From positions 744,001-808,000 of the forward strand of contig CAWHFP010000001.1 in NCBI GenBank assembly GCA_963828445.1: DNA of 64,000 bases, given 5' to 3'. Origin of the DNA: Bog-532 sp963828445. GTDB taxonomy: Bacteria > Actinomycetota > Actinomycetes > Streptosporangiales > Streptosporangiaceae. This document shows, in pieces, positions 53,416-61,933 of the stretch; position 1 is the first letter of the stretch; the number at the start of each line of letters is the position of its first letter. The notes below the pieces were generated by a model. The model was not told where the DNA came from. It was given only the letters and a program-made list of their open reading frames with translations, and did no database searches. The translations under genes were made by a program, and so were the position numbers.

Positions 53416-54813
53416 TTATCCGAGGTACTGGCAGGTACCGCGGGCCAGGTATTTGCCCCGCCCGGGCGAGCCGTGCCACTCCCCGTTCTCGATCAGGATG
53501 TCGCCCCGGGACAGCACGGTCTTGACCTGCCCGGTGACCTCGCGGCCCTCGTAGGCGGAGTAGTCCACGTTCATGTGGTGGGTGGCGGCGGACAGCACGT
53601 GCTTGGCGGTGGGGTCGTAGAGCACGATGTCGGCGTCGGAGCCGGGCGCGATCGTGCCCTTGCGCGGGTACAGCCCGAACATCCGGGCCGGGGTGGTCGA
53701 GTTGACCTCGACCCACCGGGCCGGGGACAGCTCGCCGTCGGCCACGCCCTGGTGCAGCAGGTCGATCCGGTGCTCGACCCCCGGGATCCCGTTCGGGATC
53801 TTGGAGAAGTCGCCCCGGCCCAGTTCCTTCTGGTCCTTGTAGCAGAACGGGCAGTGGTCGGTGGAGACCACCGACAGGTCGTTGCTGCGCAGGCCGCGCC
53901 AGATGTGCTGCCAGTGCTCCTTGGGCCGGACCGGCGGTGAGGCCACGTACTTGGCCCCTTCGAAGCCCGGCCGGTCCAGGTCGTCCTGGGACAGGTACAG
54001 GTACTGCGGGCAGGTCTCGGCGAACACCGGCCGGCCGTCGTCCCGGGCCTCGGTCACCGCGTCCAGGGCCTGCTTGGCCGACAGGTGCACGATGTACAGG
54101 GGCGCGCCCGCCACCTGGGCCAGCCGGATGGCCCGCGAGGTGGCCTCACCCTCCAGTTCCGGCGGGCGGGTGCGGCCGTGCCAGCCCGGGTCGGTGTGCC
54201 CGGCGGCCAGGGCCTGCCGGACCAGTTCGTCGATGGCGATGCCGTTCTCGGCGTGCATCATGATCGTGGCGCCGTTGCCGGCCGCCCGCTGCATGGCCCG
54301 CAGGATCTCGTCGTCGGTCGCGTAGAACACGCCCGGGTAGGCCATGAACATCTTGAAGCTGGTCACGCCCTCGCCGACCAGGGCGTCCATTTCCTTGAGG
54401 GTCGTGTCGTTGACGTCGGACACGATCATGTGGAAGCCGTAGTCGATGCTGGCCTTGCCGCCGGCCTTCTCGTGCCAGGTGTCCAGCGTCTCGGTGAGCG
54501 TGGTGCCCTTCTTCTGCACCGGGAAGTCGACGATCGTGGTCGTCCCGCCCCAGGCGGCGGCCTGGGTCCCGGTCTCGAAGTCGTCGACCGAGAACGTGCC
54601 GCCGAACGGCATTTCCATGTGGGTGTGCACGTCGATGCCGCCCGGCATGACGTACAGGCCGGCCGCGTCCAGGACGCGGTCGGCCGTACCGGCCAGGGAC
54701 TCGGTGTGGGCCGGGTCGAGGAGGGCCGCGATGGTCTCCCCGTCCACCAGCACGTCGGCGGGGAAGGTGCCGGTGGCGGTGACCACCGTGCCCCCGCGGA
54801 TGAGGGTTTTCAC
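53416..54813 (-). CDS. hydA: Dihydropyrimidinase (hydantoinase)
   Basis: A 465-residue amidohydrolase. Metal ligands are in MPGGIDVHTHMEMPFGG, the carbamylated Lys in VTSFKMFMAYPG, and further His/Asp in IMMHAENGIAIDE, APLYIVHLSAKQALDA and VVSTDHCPFCYKDQ. It opens the ring of dihydrouracil/dihydrothymine or hydantoins. The ATG at 54813 has GGAGGG about seven bases upstream. It lies between the beta-ureidopropionase gene (upstream) and the LLM gene (downstream), so successive steps of reductive pyrimidine breakdown are encoded together. Sequence and length are normal. Confidence 0.94.
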   Translation of the reverse strand: MKTLIRGGTVVTATGTFPADVLVDGETIAALLDPAHTESLAGTADRVLDAAGLYVMPGGIDVHTHMEMPFGGTFSVDDFETGTQAAAWGGTTTIVDFPVQKKGTTLTETLDTWHEKAGGKASIDYGFHMIVSDVNDTTLKEMDALVGEGVTSFKMFMAYPGVFYATDDEILRAMQRAAGNGATIMMHAENGIAIDELVRQALAAGHTDPGWHGRTRPPELEGEATSRAIRLAQVAGAPLYIVHLSAKQALDAVTEARDDGRPVFAETCPQYLYLSQDDLDRPGFEGAKYVASPPVRPKEHWQHIWRGLRSNDLSVVSTDHCPFCYKDQKELGRGDFSKIPNGIPGVEHRIDLLHQGVADGELSPARWVEVNSTTPARMFGLYPRKGTIAPGSDADIVLYDPTAKHVLSAATHHMNVDYSAYEGREVTGQVKTVLSRGDILIENGEWHGSPGRGKYLARGTCQYLG

Positions 54814-54823
54814 CGGGCCCTCC

Positions 54824-55663
54824 TTACGGCTCGACCAGGGAACCGTAGGAGTCCGGGCGCCGGTCGCGGTAGAACTGCCACTGGTGCCGGACCTCTTCCA
54901 GCAGGTCCATGTCCAGGTCGCGGACGATCACTTCGTCGGCGTTGTCGGAGGCGGTGCCGCCGATGATCTGGCCGCGCGGGTCGGCGAAGTAGGACTGGCC
55001 GTAGAAGTCGTCGTCGCCGAGCGGCTCGACGCCGACCCGGTTGATGGTGCCGACGTAGTACTCGTTGGCCACCGCGGCCGAGGTCTGCTCCAGCTTCCAC
55101 AGGTACTCGGACAGGCCACGGCTGGTGGCGGAGGGGTTGAACACGATCTTGGCCCCGCCCAGGCCCAGGGCGCGCCAGCCTTCGGGGAAGTGCCGCTCGT
55201 AGCAGATGTAGACGCCGACCTTGCCGACCGCGGTGTCGAACACCGGGTAGCCGAGGTTGCCGGGCCGGAAGTAGTACTTCTCCCAGAACCCGTTGACCTG
55301 CGGGATGTGGTTCTTGCGGTGCTTGCCGAGGTAGCTGCCGTCGGCGTCGATGACGGCGGCGGTGTTGTAGTAGACGCCCTCCTGCTCGACCTCGTAGACC
55401 GGGACGACCAGGACCATGTTCAGCTCACGGGCCAGGTCCTGCATGAGCTTGGTGGTGGGGCCGCCGGGCACCGCCTCGGTCCAGCTGTACCACTGCGGGT
55501 CCTGCACCTGGCAGAAGTACGGGCCGTAGAACAGCTCCTGCAGGCAGGCGACCTGAGCGCCCTGGCTGGCCGCCTCCCGCAGCGCGTCGACGGCGTTCTT
55601 GATCATGGATTCCTTGTCGCCGGTCCACTTCTGCTGGACCAGTGCGGCGCGAACGGTCGTCAT
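54824..55663 (-). CDS. Beta-ureidopropionase (nitrilase family)
   Basis: A 279-residue C-N hydrolase with the catalytic triad at Glu43 (CLQELFYGPYF), Lys117 (KHRKNHIPQVNGF) and Cys154 (GVYICYERHFPEGW). WYSWTEAVPGGPTTKLMQDL, EYLWKLEQTSAAVANEYYVG and NRVGVEPLGDDDFYG are typical of N-carbamoyl-beta-alanine amidohydrolases, which release beta-alanine, CO2 and ammonia. It is the first gene of the hyd operon. Upstream of its ATG (55663) lie three 13-bp repeats. It forms an oligomer in characterised homologues. The gene is intact. Confidence 0.93.
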   Translation of the reverse strand: MTTVRAALVQQKWTGDKESMIKNAVDALREAASQGAQVACLQELFYGPYFCQVQDPQWYSWTEAVPGGPTTKLMQDLARELNMVLVVPVYEVEQEGVYYNTAAVIDADGSYLGKHRKNHIPQVNGFWEKYYFRPGNLGYPVFDTAVGKVGVYICYERHFPEGWRALGLGGAKIVFNPSATSRGLSEYLWKLEQTSAAVANEYYVGTINRVGVEPLGDDDFYGQSYFADPRGQIIGGTASDNADEVIVRDLDMDLLEEVRHQWQFYRDRRPDSYGSLVEP

Positions 55664-55695
55664 GGCAGCTCCCTTCGGCAGTGCGGTGCGTCAGT

Positions 55696-55734
55696 CAGTG
55701 TTGTCCAGTGGTGTTATCCAGCAGTGTTGTCCAG
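55696..55734 (-). repeat. Three tandem 13-bp repeats upstream of the beta-ureidopropionase gene
   Basis: On the plus strand: CAGTGTTGTCCAG (55696-55708), TGGTGTTATCCAG (55709-55721), CAGTGTTGTCCAG (55722-55734). The outer copies are identical and the middle one differs at three positions. They fill the interval between the deoC stop and the hyd operon leader, and are AT-richer than the surroundings. They are probably iterated operator sites for the pyrimidine operon. Confidence 0.6.
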
Positions 55735-56418
55735 TCAGGCGGGCAGTTCGGCGAGGATGGCGGCGGAGCGGGACAGGCCGAGCCGGGTGGCGCCCGCGGC
55801 CACCAGGGCCAGGGCGTCGGCGGCGGAACGGATCCCGCCCGAGGCCTTCACCCCCAGCCGGGGCGCGACCGTGCGGGCCATCAGCCCGACCGCGGCCGTG
55901 GTGGCGCCGCCCTGGGGGTGGAACCCGGTCGAGGTCTTGACGAAGTCGGCCCCGGCCCCGGCCGCGGCCTGGCAGGCCGCAACGATGGACTCCTCGTCCA
56001 GCACGGCCGATTCGATGATGACCTTGAGCACGGTGGGGCTGGGTACCTCGCCGCGGACGGCGGCGATCTCCTCCTCCACCTCTTTCCAGCGGCCCTCCCG
56101 GGCCAGGGCCAGGTTGATGACCATGTCGACTTCGTGCGCGCCGGTGGCGGCGGCGATGCCGGCCTCCTGGGCCTTGAGCCCGGCGCTGTGCGCGCCGGAC
56201 GGGAAGCCCGCCACCGCGCACACCCTGATCTCGCCGCCCGGCAGCTCGCGGGCGGCCACGGTGGTCATCGTGGGGGACACGCACACGGCGTAGACGCCCA
56301 GCTGGCGGGCTTCGGCGCAGAGCGCGGCCACGTCCTTCTCGGTGGCCTCCGGGGCCAGCAGGGTGTGGTCGATCATCGCGGCCAGCTGGCGGCGGGTCAG
56401 GGTCGGCGATCCGGTCAC
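55735..56418 (-). CDS. deoC: Deoxyribose-phosphate aldolase
   Basis: A 227-residue class I aldolase. The Schiff-base Lys is in ADFVKTSTGFHPQGGATTAA and the second active-site Lys in RLGVKASGGIRSAADALALV. AEARQLGVYAVCVSPTMTTV and THEVDMVINLALAREG-type sequence (AHEVDMVINLALAREG) are also typical. It splits 2-deoxyribose 5-phosphate to glyceraldehyde 3-phosphate and acetaldehyde, the step that drains nucleoside sugars. Its GTG (56418) overlaps the mutase stop by four bases. Together with the mutase it belongs to nucleoside catabolism, adjacent to pyrimidine ring degradation genes. Confidence 0.95.
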   Translation of the reverse strand: MTGSPTLTRRQLAAMIDHTLLAPEATEKDVAALCAEARQLGVYAVCVSPTMTTVAARELPGGEIRVCAVAGFPSGAHSAGLKAQEAGIAAATGAHEVDMVINLALAREGRWKEVEEEIAAVRGEVPSPTVLKVIIESAVLDEESIVAACQAAAGAGADFVKTSTGFHPQGGATTAAVGLMARTVAPRLGVKASGGIRSAADALALVAAGATRLGLSRSAAILAELPA

Positions 56419-58163
56419 AGGTGCAGCACCTCCGTTATCTCCAGGCGCAGGTCGGCGAGCCGCCCGGCCGCCTGGGCCCGGAGCGGGCCCAGGTCTTGCC
56501 GGCCCGCGGCGGGCAGCACCACCTGCAAGTAGATCTTCACCTTAGGCTCGGTCCCGCTGGGCCGGACAGCCACCCTGGTCCCATCGCCACAGCGCCAGAT
56601 GATCACATCGGACCGGGGCCAGGCCAGCGGGTCCTTGGTGCCGTCGGCGCGCGACCGCAAGCCCAGGCCCAGATCGTCGATCGACGTGACCGGCTGGCCG
56701 AGCAGCGACAGCGGCGGGGCGTTGCGGGCCGCGGCCAGCAGGGCCGGGCCCGCTTCGGGACCACCGGACAGGTCGACGGAGAACTGGCCGGTCGCGTACA
56801 GCCCGAACCGCCGGGCGATGTCGTCCAGCAGGTCAGCCAGGGTCCGGCCCTGGCTCTTGGCCTCGGCGGCCGCGCCGGCCAGGGCCAGCGCGGCCGACAT
56901 GCCGTCCTTGTCCCGGACCAGCTCGGTGACGGCGTAGCCCAGGGCTTCCTCGTAGCCGAACAGGAACCGCCGGCCGGCTGACACCGCCGGGTCGTCGCTG
57001 GCCCGCATGATCCACTTGAACCCGGTCAGCGTCTCGGCGAAGGCGGCCCCGGCCGCCGCGGCCAGCTCGCCGAGCAGGCTGGACGACACGACCGTGGTCA
57101 CCAGCAGCCGCCGGGCCGCATCGGGCGCGTGCCGCAGCAGGTAGTCGCCGAGCAGGGCGCCGAGCTCGTCGCCGGTCAGCACCCGCCAGCCACCCGGGGC
57201 GGCCGGGTCCGGCAGGGCGGCCGCGACCCGGTCGGCGTCCGGGTCGTTGGCCAGGGCCAGGTCGGCCCCGATCCGGGTCGCCTCGGCCAGCAGCAGGTCC
57301 AGGGCGCCGGGCTCTTCCGGGTTCGGCTTGGGCAGGGTCGGGAACGCGCCGTCGGGCTCGGCCTGCTCGGGGACCACCGACATGGGCGCGAACCCGGCCC
57401 GGTCGAACAGCCGCTGGACCGTGGCCAGGCCGACCCCGTGCAAGGGCGTGTAGGCCAGATTCAGACCTTCGATAAAAATCCGGTCACCGAGCGGAACGGC
57501 GGCCCGGATCTCGGTCAGGTAAGCCTCGGCCAGCTCGTCGCCCAGGAACTCCCCCGAGCCGCCCAGGGGCAGGTCGAGCAGGGGGCCCGCGGCGGCGGCG
57601 GCCGCGGCGATGCCGGTGTCGACCGGCGGCACGATCTGGACGCCGTCGCCCCAGTACACCTTGACCCCGTTGTCCTCGCGGGGGTTGTGGCTGGCGGTGA
57701 CCATCACCCCGGCCGCCGCGCGCAGGTGCCGGACGGCGAAGGCCAGCACCGGGGTGGGGACCGGGCTGGGCAACCGCAGGACCTGGCGCCCGGCCCCGGT
57801 CAGCACGGCGGCGGCCTCATCGGCGAACTCCCGCGAGCCCCGGCGGGCGTCGTGGCCGATCACCACCGGCCGGGCCGCGGCGTCCGGTCCCAGCTGGACC
57901 GGGCCGGCCTGGTCCAGGTAGGCGGCCAGGCCCGCCGTGACCCGGCGGACGGTGGCGCGGTTCATCCGGGCCGGGCCCGCGCCGAGCGGCCCCCGGATCC
58001 CGGCCGTGCCGAAGGTCAGCGGCTCGCCGAACCGGCTGGCCAGCGCGGCGGTGTCGCCCGCCTGGAGCAGGGCGGCCAGTTCGGCCCGGCTGGCCGGGTC
58101 GGGGTCGTCGGCGATCCAGGCCTCGACGGTGGACCGCAGCTGGTCAGCGTGTTCAGTTGTCAG
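56415..58163 (-). CDS. Phospho-sugar mutase (phosphomannomutase/phosphoglucomutase family), possible CTG start
   Basis: The active-site Ser is in GVMVTASHNPREDNGVKVYW, metal ligands in ALANDPDADRVAAALPD, the sugar loop in FLFGYEEALGYAV and the phosphate loop in VRPSGTEPKVKIYLQV. The first ATG (57965, MNRATVRR) leaves out about 66 residues that are in frame and conserved (STVEAWIADDPDPASRAELA, GTAGIRGPLGAGP). No ATG, GTG or TTG precedes them before a stop codon. CTG at 58163, with GAGG nine bases upstream and overlapping the transporter stop, is the best start and gives 582 residues. It probably supplies deoxyribose 5-phosphate or another sugar phosphate next to deoC. The exact sugar is not known. 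Confidence 0.88.
   Translation of the reverse strand: MTTEHADQLRSTVEAWIADDPDPASRAELAALLQAGDTAALASRFGEPLTFGTAGIRGPLGAGPARMNRATVRRVTAGLAAYLDQAGPVQLGPDAAARPVVIGHDARRGSREFADEAAAVLTGAGRQVLRLPSPVPTPVLAFAVRHLRAAAGVMVTASHNPREDNGVKVYWGDGVQIVPPVDTGIAAAAAAAGPLLDLPLGGSGEFLGDELAEAYLTEIRAAVPLGDRIFIEGLNLAYTPLHGVGLATVQRLFDRAGFAPMSVVPEQAEPDGAFPTLPKPNPEEPGALDLLLAEATRIGADLALANDPDADRVAAALPDPAAPGGWRVLTGDELGALLGDYLLRHAPDAARRLLVTTVVSSSLLGELAAAAGAAFAETLTGFKWIMRASDDPAVSAGRRFLFGYEEALGYAVTELVRDKDGMSAALALAGAAAEAKSQGRTLADLLDDIARRFGLYATGQFSVDLSGGPEAGPALLAAARNAPPLSLLGQPVTSIDDLGLGLRSRADGTKDPLAWPRSDVIIWRCGDGTRVAVRPSGTEPKVKIYLQVVLPAAGRQDLGPLRAQAAGRLADLRLEITEVLHL
57466..57479. repeat. AT-rich repeat, copy 2 (inside the mutase gene)
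   Basis: CCTTCGATAAAAAT at 57466-57479 is identical to copy 1 at 36690-36703. Here it is read on the other strand and encodes IFIEG within a normally variable loop of the mutase. The flanks (GACC ... GGTC) form a short inverted pair. Confidence 0.6.
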
Positions 58164-59718
58164 CGGTCAGCCTCGCTGCCCGGCGTGAGGCGTGGCGGGC
58201 CGGCGCCCGTCGTACCGAAATCATCGTCAGCCCCCAGTAGAGAATGATGGCCACCGCGAACCCGACCACCCAGTTGTAGTTGTAGAGCGGTTTCAGGGCC
58301 GGGATCAGGCCGCGTTCCGGGAACGGGCCCTGGCCAGGGGCGGACCATGCTCCGCCCACCGCCAGCAGCGCGCCGACCGCGAACGCGACCACCGCGCGCC
58401 AGTTCCAGCCACCGTTGTACCAGTAGGCGCCGTGCGGACGGTAGAGGTCGGCCAGGCGGAGTTCGGTGTTGCGGATCAGCCAGTAGTCGGCGATGAGCAC
58501 CCCGGCCACCGCGCCCAGCAGGCCGCCGTAGAAGCCGAGCCAGACGTAGATGTAGACGTGCGGGTTGGTCAGCAGCCGCCAGGGCTGGATGAGGATGCCG
58601 ATGACGCCGGTGATGATGCCGCCGGTGCGGAAGCTGACCAGCTTGGGCAGCAGGTTGGAGAAGTCGTAGGACGGGCTGACCGTGTTGGCGGCCACGTTCA
58701 CGCTCAGCGTGGCCACGATGATGGTGAACAGCGCGAACGCGACCACCACCGGGTTGCTGAACTTGCCGGTGAGCTGGATCGGGTCCCAGATCGGGGCGCC
58801 GTAGATCTTCTGCGAGGCCGCGGTGATGAACACGGCCAGCAGCGAGAAGAACGTCATCGTGGTCGGCAGGCCGAGCACCTGCCCCCACAACTGCTGCTTC
58901 TGGCCGCGGCTGAACCGGGTGAAGTCCGGCATGTTCAGCGACATCGTCGACCAGAACGCGATCATGCCCATCAGCGAGGGAAAGAACACCGGCCAGAACT
59001 TGCCGCCCCAGCCCAGCTTGGCCGGCTCGGACAGCACCGAGCCGAAGCCGCCCGCCTTGATCAGGATGTAGACCAGCAGGGCCACCGCGGCCACCAGGAC
59101 CAGCGGCGCGGCCCAGTTCTCGAACCGGCGCAGGGTGTTCATGCCGCGGACGATGATGGCCATCTCCAGCACCCAGAAGATGGCGAACGACAGCCACTGG
59201 GTCCACGGGTAGCCGCCGAAGGCCGGGGTGGCGTTGGTCCAGCCGTGCCCGGCGACCGCGCCGATCAGGGTGTAGAAGCCCTCACCGCCGATCCAGGTCT
59301 GGATGCCGAACCAGGCGCAGGCGATCAGGGCCCGCAAGATGGCGGGCAGGTTGGCCCCGCGCAGCCCGAACGCCGCCCGCGCGAACACCGGGTACGGGAT
59401 GCCGAACTTGGTCCCGGCGTGGCTGTTGAGCAGCATCGGGACCAGCACGATGAGGTTGGCCAGGGCGATCGTGATGATGGCCTGGACCCAGTTCATGCCC
59501 ACCGCGATCAGGCCCGAGGCCAGCAGGTAGGTGGGGATGTTGTGGGACATCCCGATCCACAGGGCCGCGTAGTTGTAGGTGGTCCAGGTCCGGCGGGCCA
59601 GCGGCAACGGGGCCAGGTCCCCGTTGGCGTACCCGCTGTCGGCAATCTCGTCGTTGCTGGCCAGGGTGACCCGGCCGTCAGGGTGGCGGACTTCGTCTTG
59701 GATCGGCGACGTCACCAT
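58153..59718 (-). CDS. NCS1-family nucleobase:cation symporter
   Basis: A polytopic protein of about 521 residues with about twelve helices. WTTYNYAALWIGMSHNIPTY, PVFARAAFGLRGANLPAILR, WIGGEGFYTLIGAVAG, NMPDFTRFSRGQKQQLWGQV and NLLPKLVSFRTGGIITGVIG are constant NCS1 blocks. The family imports uracil, allantoin, hydantoins, cytosine and related compounds with sodium or protons. The context (dihydropyrimidinase, ureidopropionase) points to uracil, thymine or hydantoin. ATG 59718 has AAGG nine bases upstream; the longer ORF N-terminus is poorly supported. It overlaps the mutase gene start by 11 bases. Confidence 0.92.
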   Translation of the reverse strand: MVTSPIQDEVRHPDGRVTLASNDEIADSGYANGDLAPLPLARRTWTTYNYAALWIGMSHNIPTYLLASGLIAVGMNWVQAIITIALANLIVLVPMLLNSHAGTKFGIPYPVFARAAFGLRGANLPAILRALIACAWFGIQTWIGGEGFYTLIGAVAGHGWTNATPAFGGYPWTQWLSFAIFWVLEMAIIVRGMNTLRRFENWAAPLVLVAAVALLVYILIKAGGFGSVLSEPAKLGWGGKFWPVFFPSLMGMIAFWSTMSLNMPDFTRFSRGQKQQLWGQVLGLPTTMTFFSLLAVFITAASQKIYGAPIWDPIQLTGKFSNPVVVAFALFTIIVATLSVNVAANTVSPSYDFSNLLPKLVSFRTGGIITGVIGILIQPWRLLTNPHVYIYVWLGFYGGLLGAVAGVLIADYWLIRNTELRLADLYRPHGAYWYNGGWNWRAVVAFAVGALLAVGGAWSAPGQGPFPERGLIPALKPLYNYNWVVGFAVAIILYWGLTMISVRRAPARHASRRAARLTADN

Positions 59719-59823
59719 GCGGGCGCCTTTCTGGTGCGTGTAACGGGGGCACACATCCAGATCAGCGTCCGTCCCCACGTGACCAACGTCAACCATGGCG
59801 ACGGCCGGCGGACAACGAGACCT

Positions 59824-60977
59824 TTAACCGCGCGTTACCTCGGCCAGGGCGGTGAGGGCGCGGTCGATCTCGGGGGCGGTGTTGAACAGGTGGGCGGACA
59901 GGCGCAGGTTGCCCTCGCGGTAGGCGGTGTCGACGCCGGCGCCGGTGAGGTGGCGGTGGCGGGCCTGGGCGGTGCCGTCGCGGCGGGCCAGCACGACCAG
60001 GGTGGAGCGGGCCGGGCCGGTGGGCGGGCTGATCAGGTCGTACTGGACCGGGTCCAGGCCGGCCAGCAGCCGGCTGACCAGGCGCTGGTCGTGCTGGGCG
60101 ATGGCGGGCACGCCGGTGCGCAGGAAGAGCTGCAGCGCGGCCATCCAGGGCAGGGTGCTGGCGAACGCGGCCGGGCAGAACACGTCGAAGGCGTGCACGC
60201 CCAGGTCGTCGCGGACCTCGGTCTCGCGCATCTGGTCCAGGCCGCGGCCGGCCTGCATGGCCAGCCAGTAGGCCTGCTGCGGGCGCAGCTGGTCGAGCAG
60301 GGCCGGGGCGAGCCAGGCGAACCCGGTGCCGTACGGGCCGCACAGCCACTTGTAGCCGCAGCTGACCACGGCGTCGACCGGGGTCGCGGCGACGTCGATG
60401 GGCCGGGCACCCAGGGCCTGGGAGGCGTTGACGATCAGCAGCACGCCGGCCCGGCGGCACACCGCCCCCAGCCCGTCCAGGTCCAGAGCCCGGCCGGTGA
60501 ACGAGTCGACCCAGGTCACCGCGACCAGGCGGGTCCGCGGCCCGATCTCGGCGGCCAGCTGGTCCGGGGTCAGCAGGCCGGGTCACCAGCGGGCTGGATG
60601 GCGCGCACCCGGACCCCGAGCGGTTCCAGCCGCCGCCAGGGCAGCACGGTGGCCGGGTAGTCGCCCTCGATGGTGAGCACCTCCTCGCCTGGCTGCCAGT
60701 CCAGCCCGTTGGCGATCAGGTGCAGCCCGTAGGAGGTGCTGTTGCCCAGCACCACCTGCCCGGGCGCGCCGCCGACCAGGTCGGCCAGCAGACCGCGCAG
60801 CCGTTCGGGCACGGCCTGGAAGTCCTCGTCGCGGAGCAGGTGCGGAGCCGCCTTGAGCTGAGCGGCGTGCTGGCTGGCGGCCACGGCCACGTGGGGCAGC
60901 GGTCCCTGGTGGGCCGTGTTGAACCAGGCCCGGCCGCCGAACGGGCCGAACTGGTCAGCGGCGTCAGAGATGGGCAT
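59824..60977 (-). CDS. Class V aminotransferase-fold protein, kynureninase-like (apparent frameshift near 60580)
   Basis: ATG 60977 begins the N-terminal part: GRAWFNTAHQGPLPHVAVAA and LVGGAPGQVVLGNSTSYGLH. Frame is lost near 60580 after PAGDP and resumes with LTPDQLAAEIGPRTRLVAVT, then VTWVDSFTGRALDLDGL, VNASQALGARPIDV and the PLP Lys in VVSCGYKWLCGPYGTGFAWL. One indel accounts for it; corrected length about 385 residues. The fold is that of PLP-dependent class V aminotransferases and kynureninases; the reaction cannot be told. The upstream NCS1 gene is separated by about 105 bases. Confidence 0.78.
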
Positions 60978-61009
60978 TCGTCGGAGGCTAGCCGACGTGG
61001 ATGGGGCGG

Positions 61010-61876
61010 TCAGGCCGGGGACAGGGCGATCTGGATGTCGGCCAGCCGGAAGGGGTTGCTGACCTGGTACTGGGCGGCCAGGTCGGGGTCGTCGACCTCG
61101 GTGAACTCGGCGATCAGGGACTTCTTGACCGCGAACACCGCGTCGGAGTCGATGTACTCGGTGCCGGCCACGAAGATGTGGGTGGTCAGCGGGGTGTAGC
61201 CGTCGGCCGAGACGATGAAGTGAATGTGGGCCGGGCGGTAGGGGTGGCGCCGGGTCGCGGCCAGCAGTTCGCCCACCGGGCCGTCGGTGGGGATCGGGTA
61301 GTAGCTGGGCACGATGGTCCGGAACCAGAACCGGCCGTGGGCGTCGGCGGTGAACAGGCCGCGGCCGTTCCCGGCCGGCTGCTTGCCCGGCTCCTGCACG
61401 TCGTAGGCGCCGTGGTCGTTGGCCTGCCAGACGTCCAGCACCGCGCCCGGCCGCGGGGTGCCGTCGGTGCCGACGACCCGGCCGGTGACCACGCAGGGCT
61501 CGCTCTCACCGACCAGGTCGATGGTGTCGCCCAGCGCGCGGACCGGGGACCGGGTCATGTGGAACGGGCCCAGCACGGTGGACTGGGTGGCCCCGGCCGC
61601 CCCGCGCTCGTTGATCGTCTCGACCAGCATCGAGATCCCCAGCACGTCCGACAGCAGGATGAACTCCTGCCGCACGTCGTCGCACTTGTGCCCGGTGGCG
61701 GTGAGGAACTCGATCGCCCGCTCCCACTCGGCGATGCTGGGCTCCACCTCGCGCACGGCCGCGTGCAAGTGCCGGACCAGGCTGTCCAGGATCGTGCGCA
61801 GGCGCTCGTCCGGCGTGCCGGCGAAGCTGTCGATGACGGCGTCGGCGGCGCCTTCTTCGGTGAAATCGGTGGCCAT
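61010..61876 (-). CDS. Intradiol ring-cleavage dioxygenase (catechol/hydroxyquinol 1,2-dioxygenase type)
   Basis: A 288-residue enzyme. N-terminal helical domain (AEWERAIEFLTATGHKCDDV, LSDVLGISMLVETIN) and a beta-barrel with iron ligands in DVWQANDHGAYDVQEPG (Tyr), TIVPSYYPIPTDGPVG (Tyr) and HPYRPAHIHFIVSADGY (two His). STVLGPFHMT is another constant block. It cleaves catechol-type rings between the hydroxyls; hydroxyquinol 1,2-dioxygenase is a likely subtype but catechol cannot be excluded. It appears to stand alone; no muconate or maleylacetate gene is next to it in the window. Confidence 0.93.
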   Translation of the reverse strand: MATDFTEEGAADAVIDSFAGTPDERLRTILDSLVRHLHAAVREVEPSIAEWERAIEFLTATGHKCDDVRQEFILLSDVLGISMLVETINERGAAGATQSTVLGPFHMTRSPVRALGDTIDLVGESEPCVVTGRVVGTDGTPRPGAVLDVWQANDHGAYDVQEPGKQPAGNGRGLFTADAHGRFWFRTIVPSYYPIPTDGPVGELLAATRRHPYRPAHIHFIVSADGYTPLTTHIFVAGTEYIDSDAVFAVKKSLIAEFTEVDDPDLAAQYQVSNPFRLADIQIALSPA

Positions 61877-61933
61877 GCCCTGAGGCTAGGCCCTCGGCCG
61901 CCGGCACCGCCCGGCAGGGTTCGCCGAGCGGGG

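Noticed and set aside
59719..59796. Longer N-terminus for the NCS1 transporter starting at 59796
   Set aside because: The extra 26 residues are not transporter-like and the ATG at 59718 has a better ribosome site.
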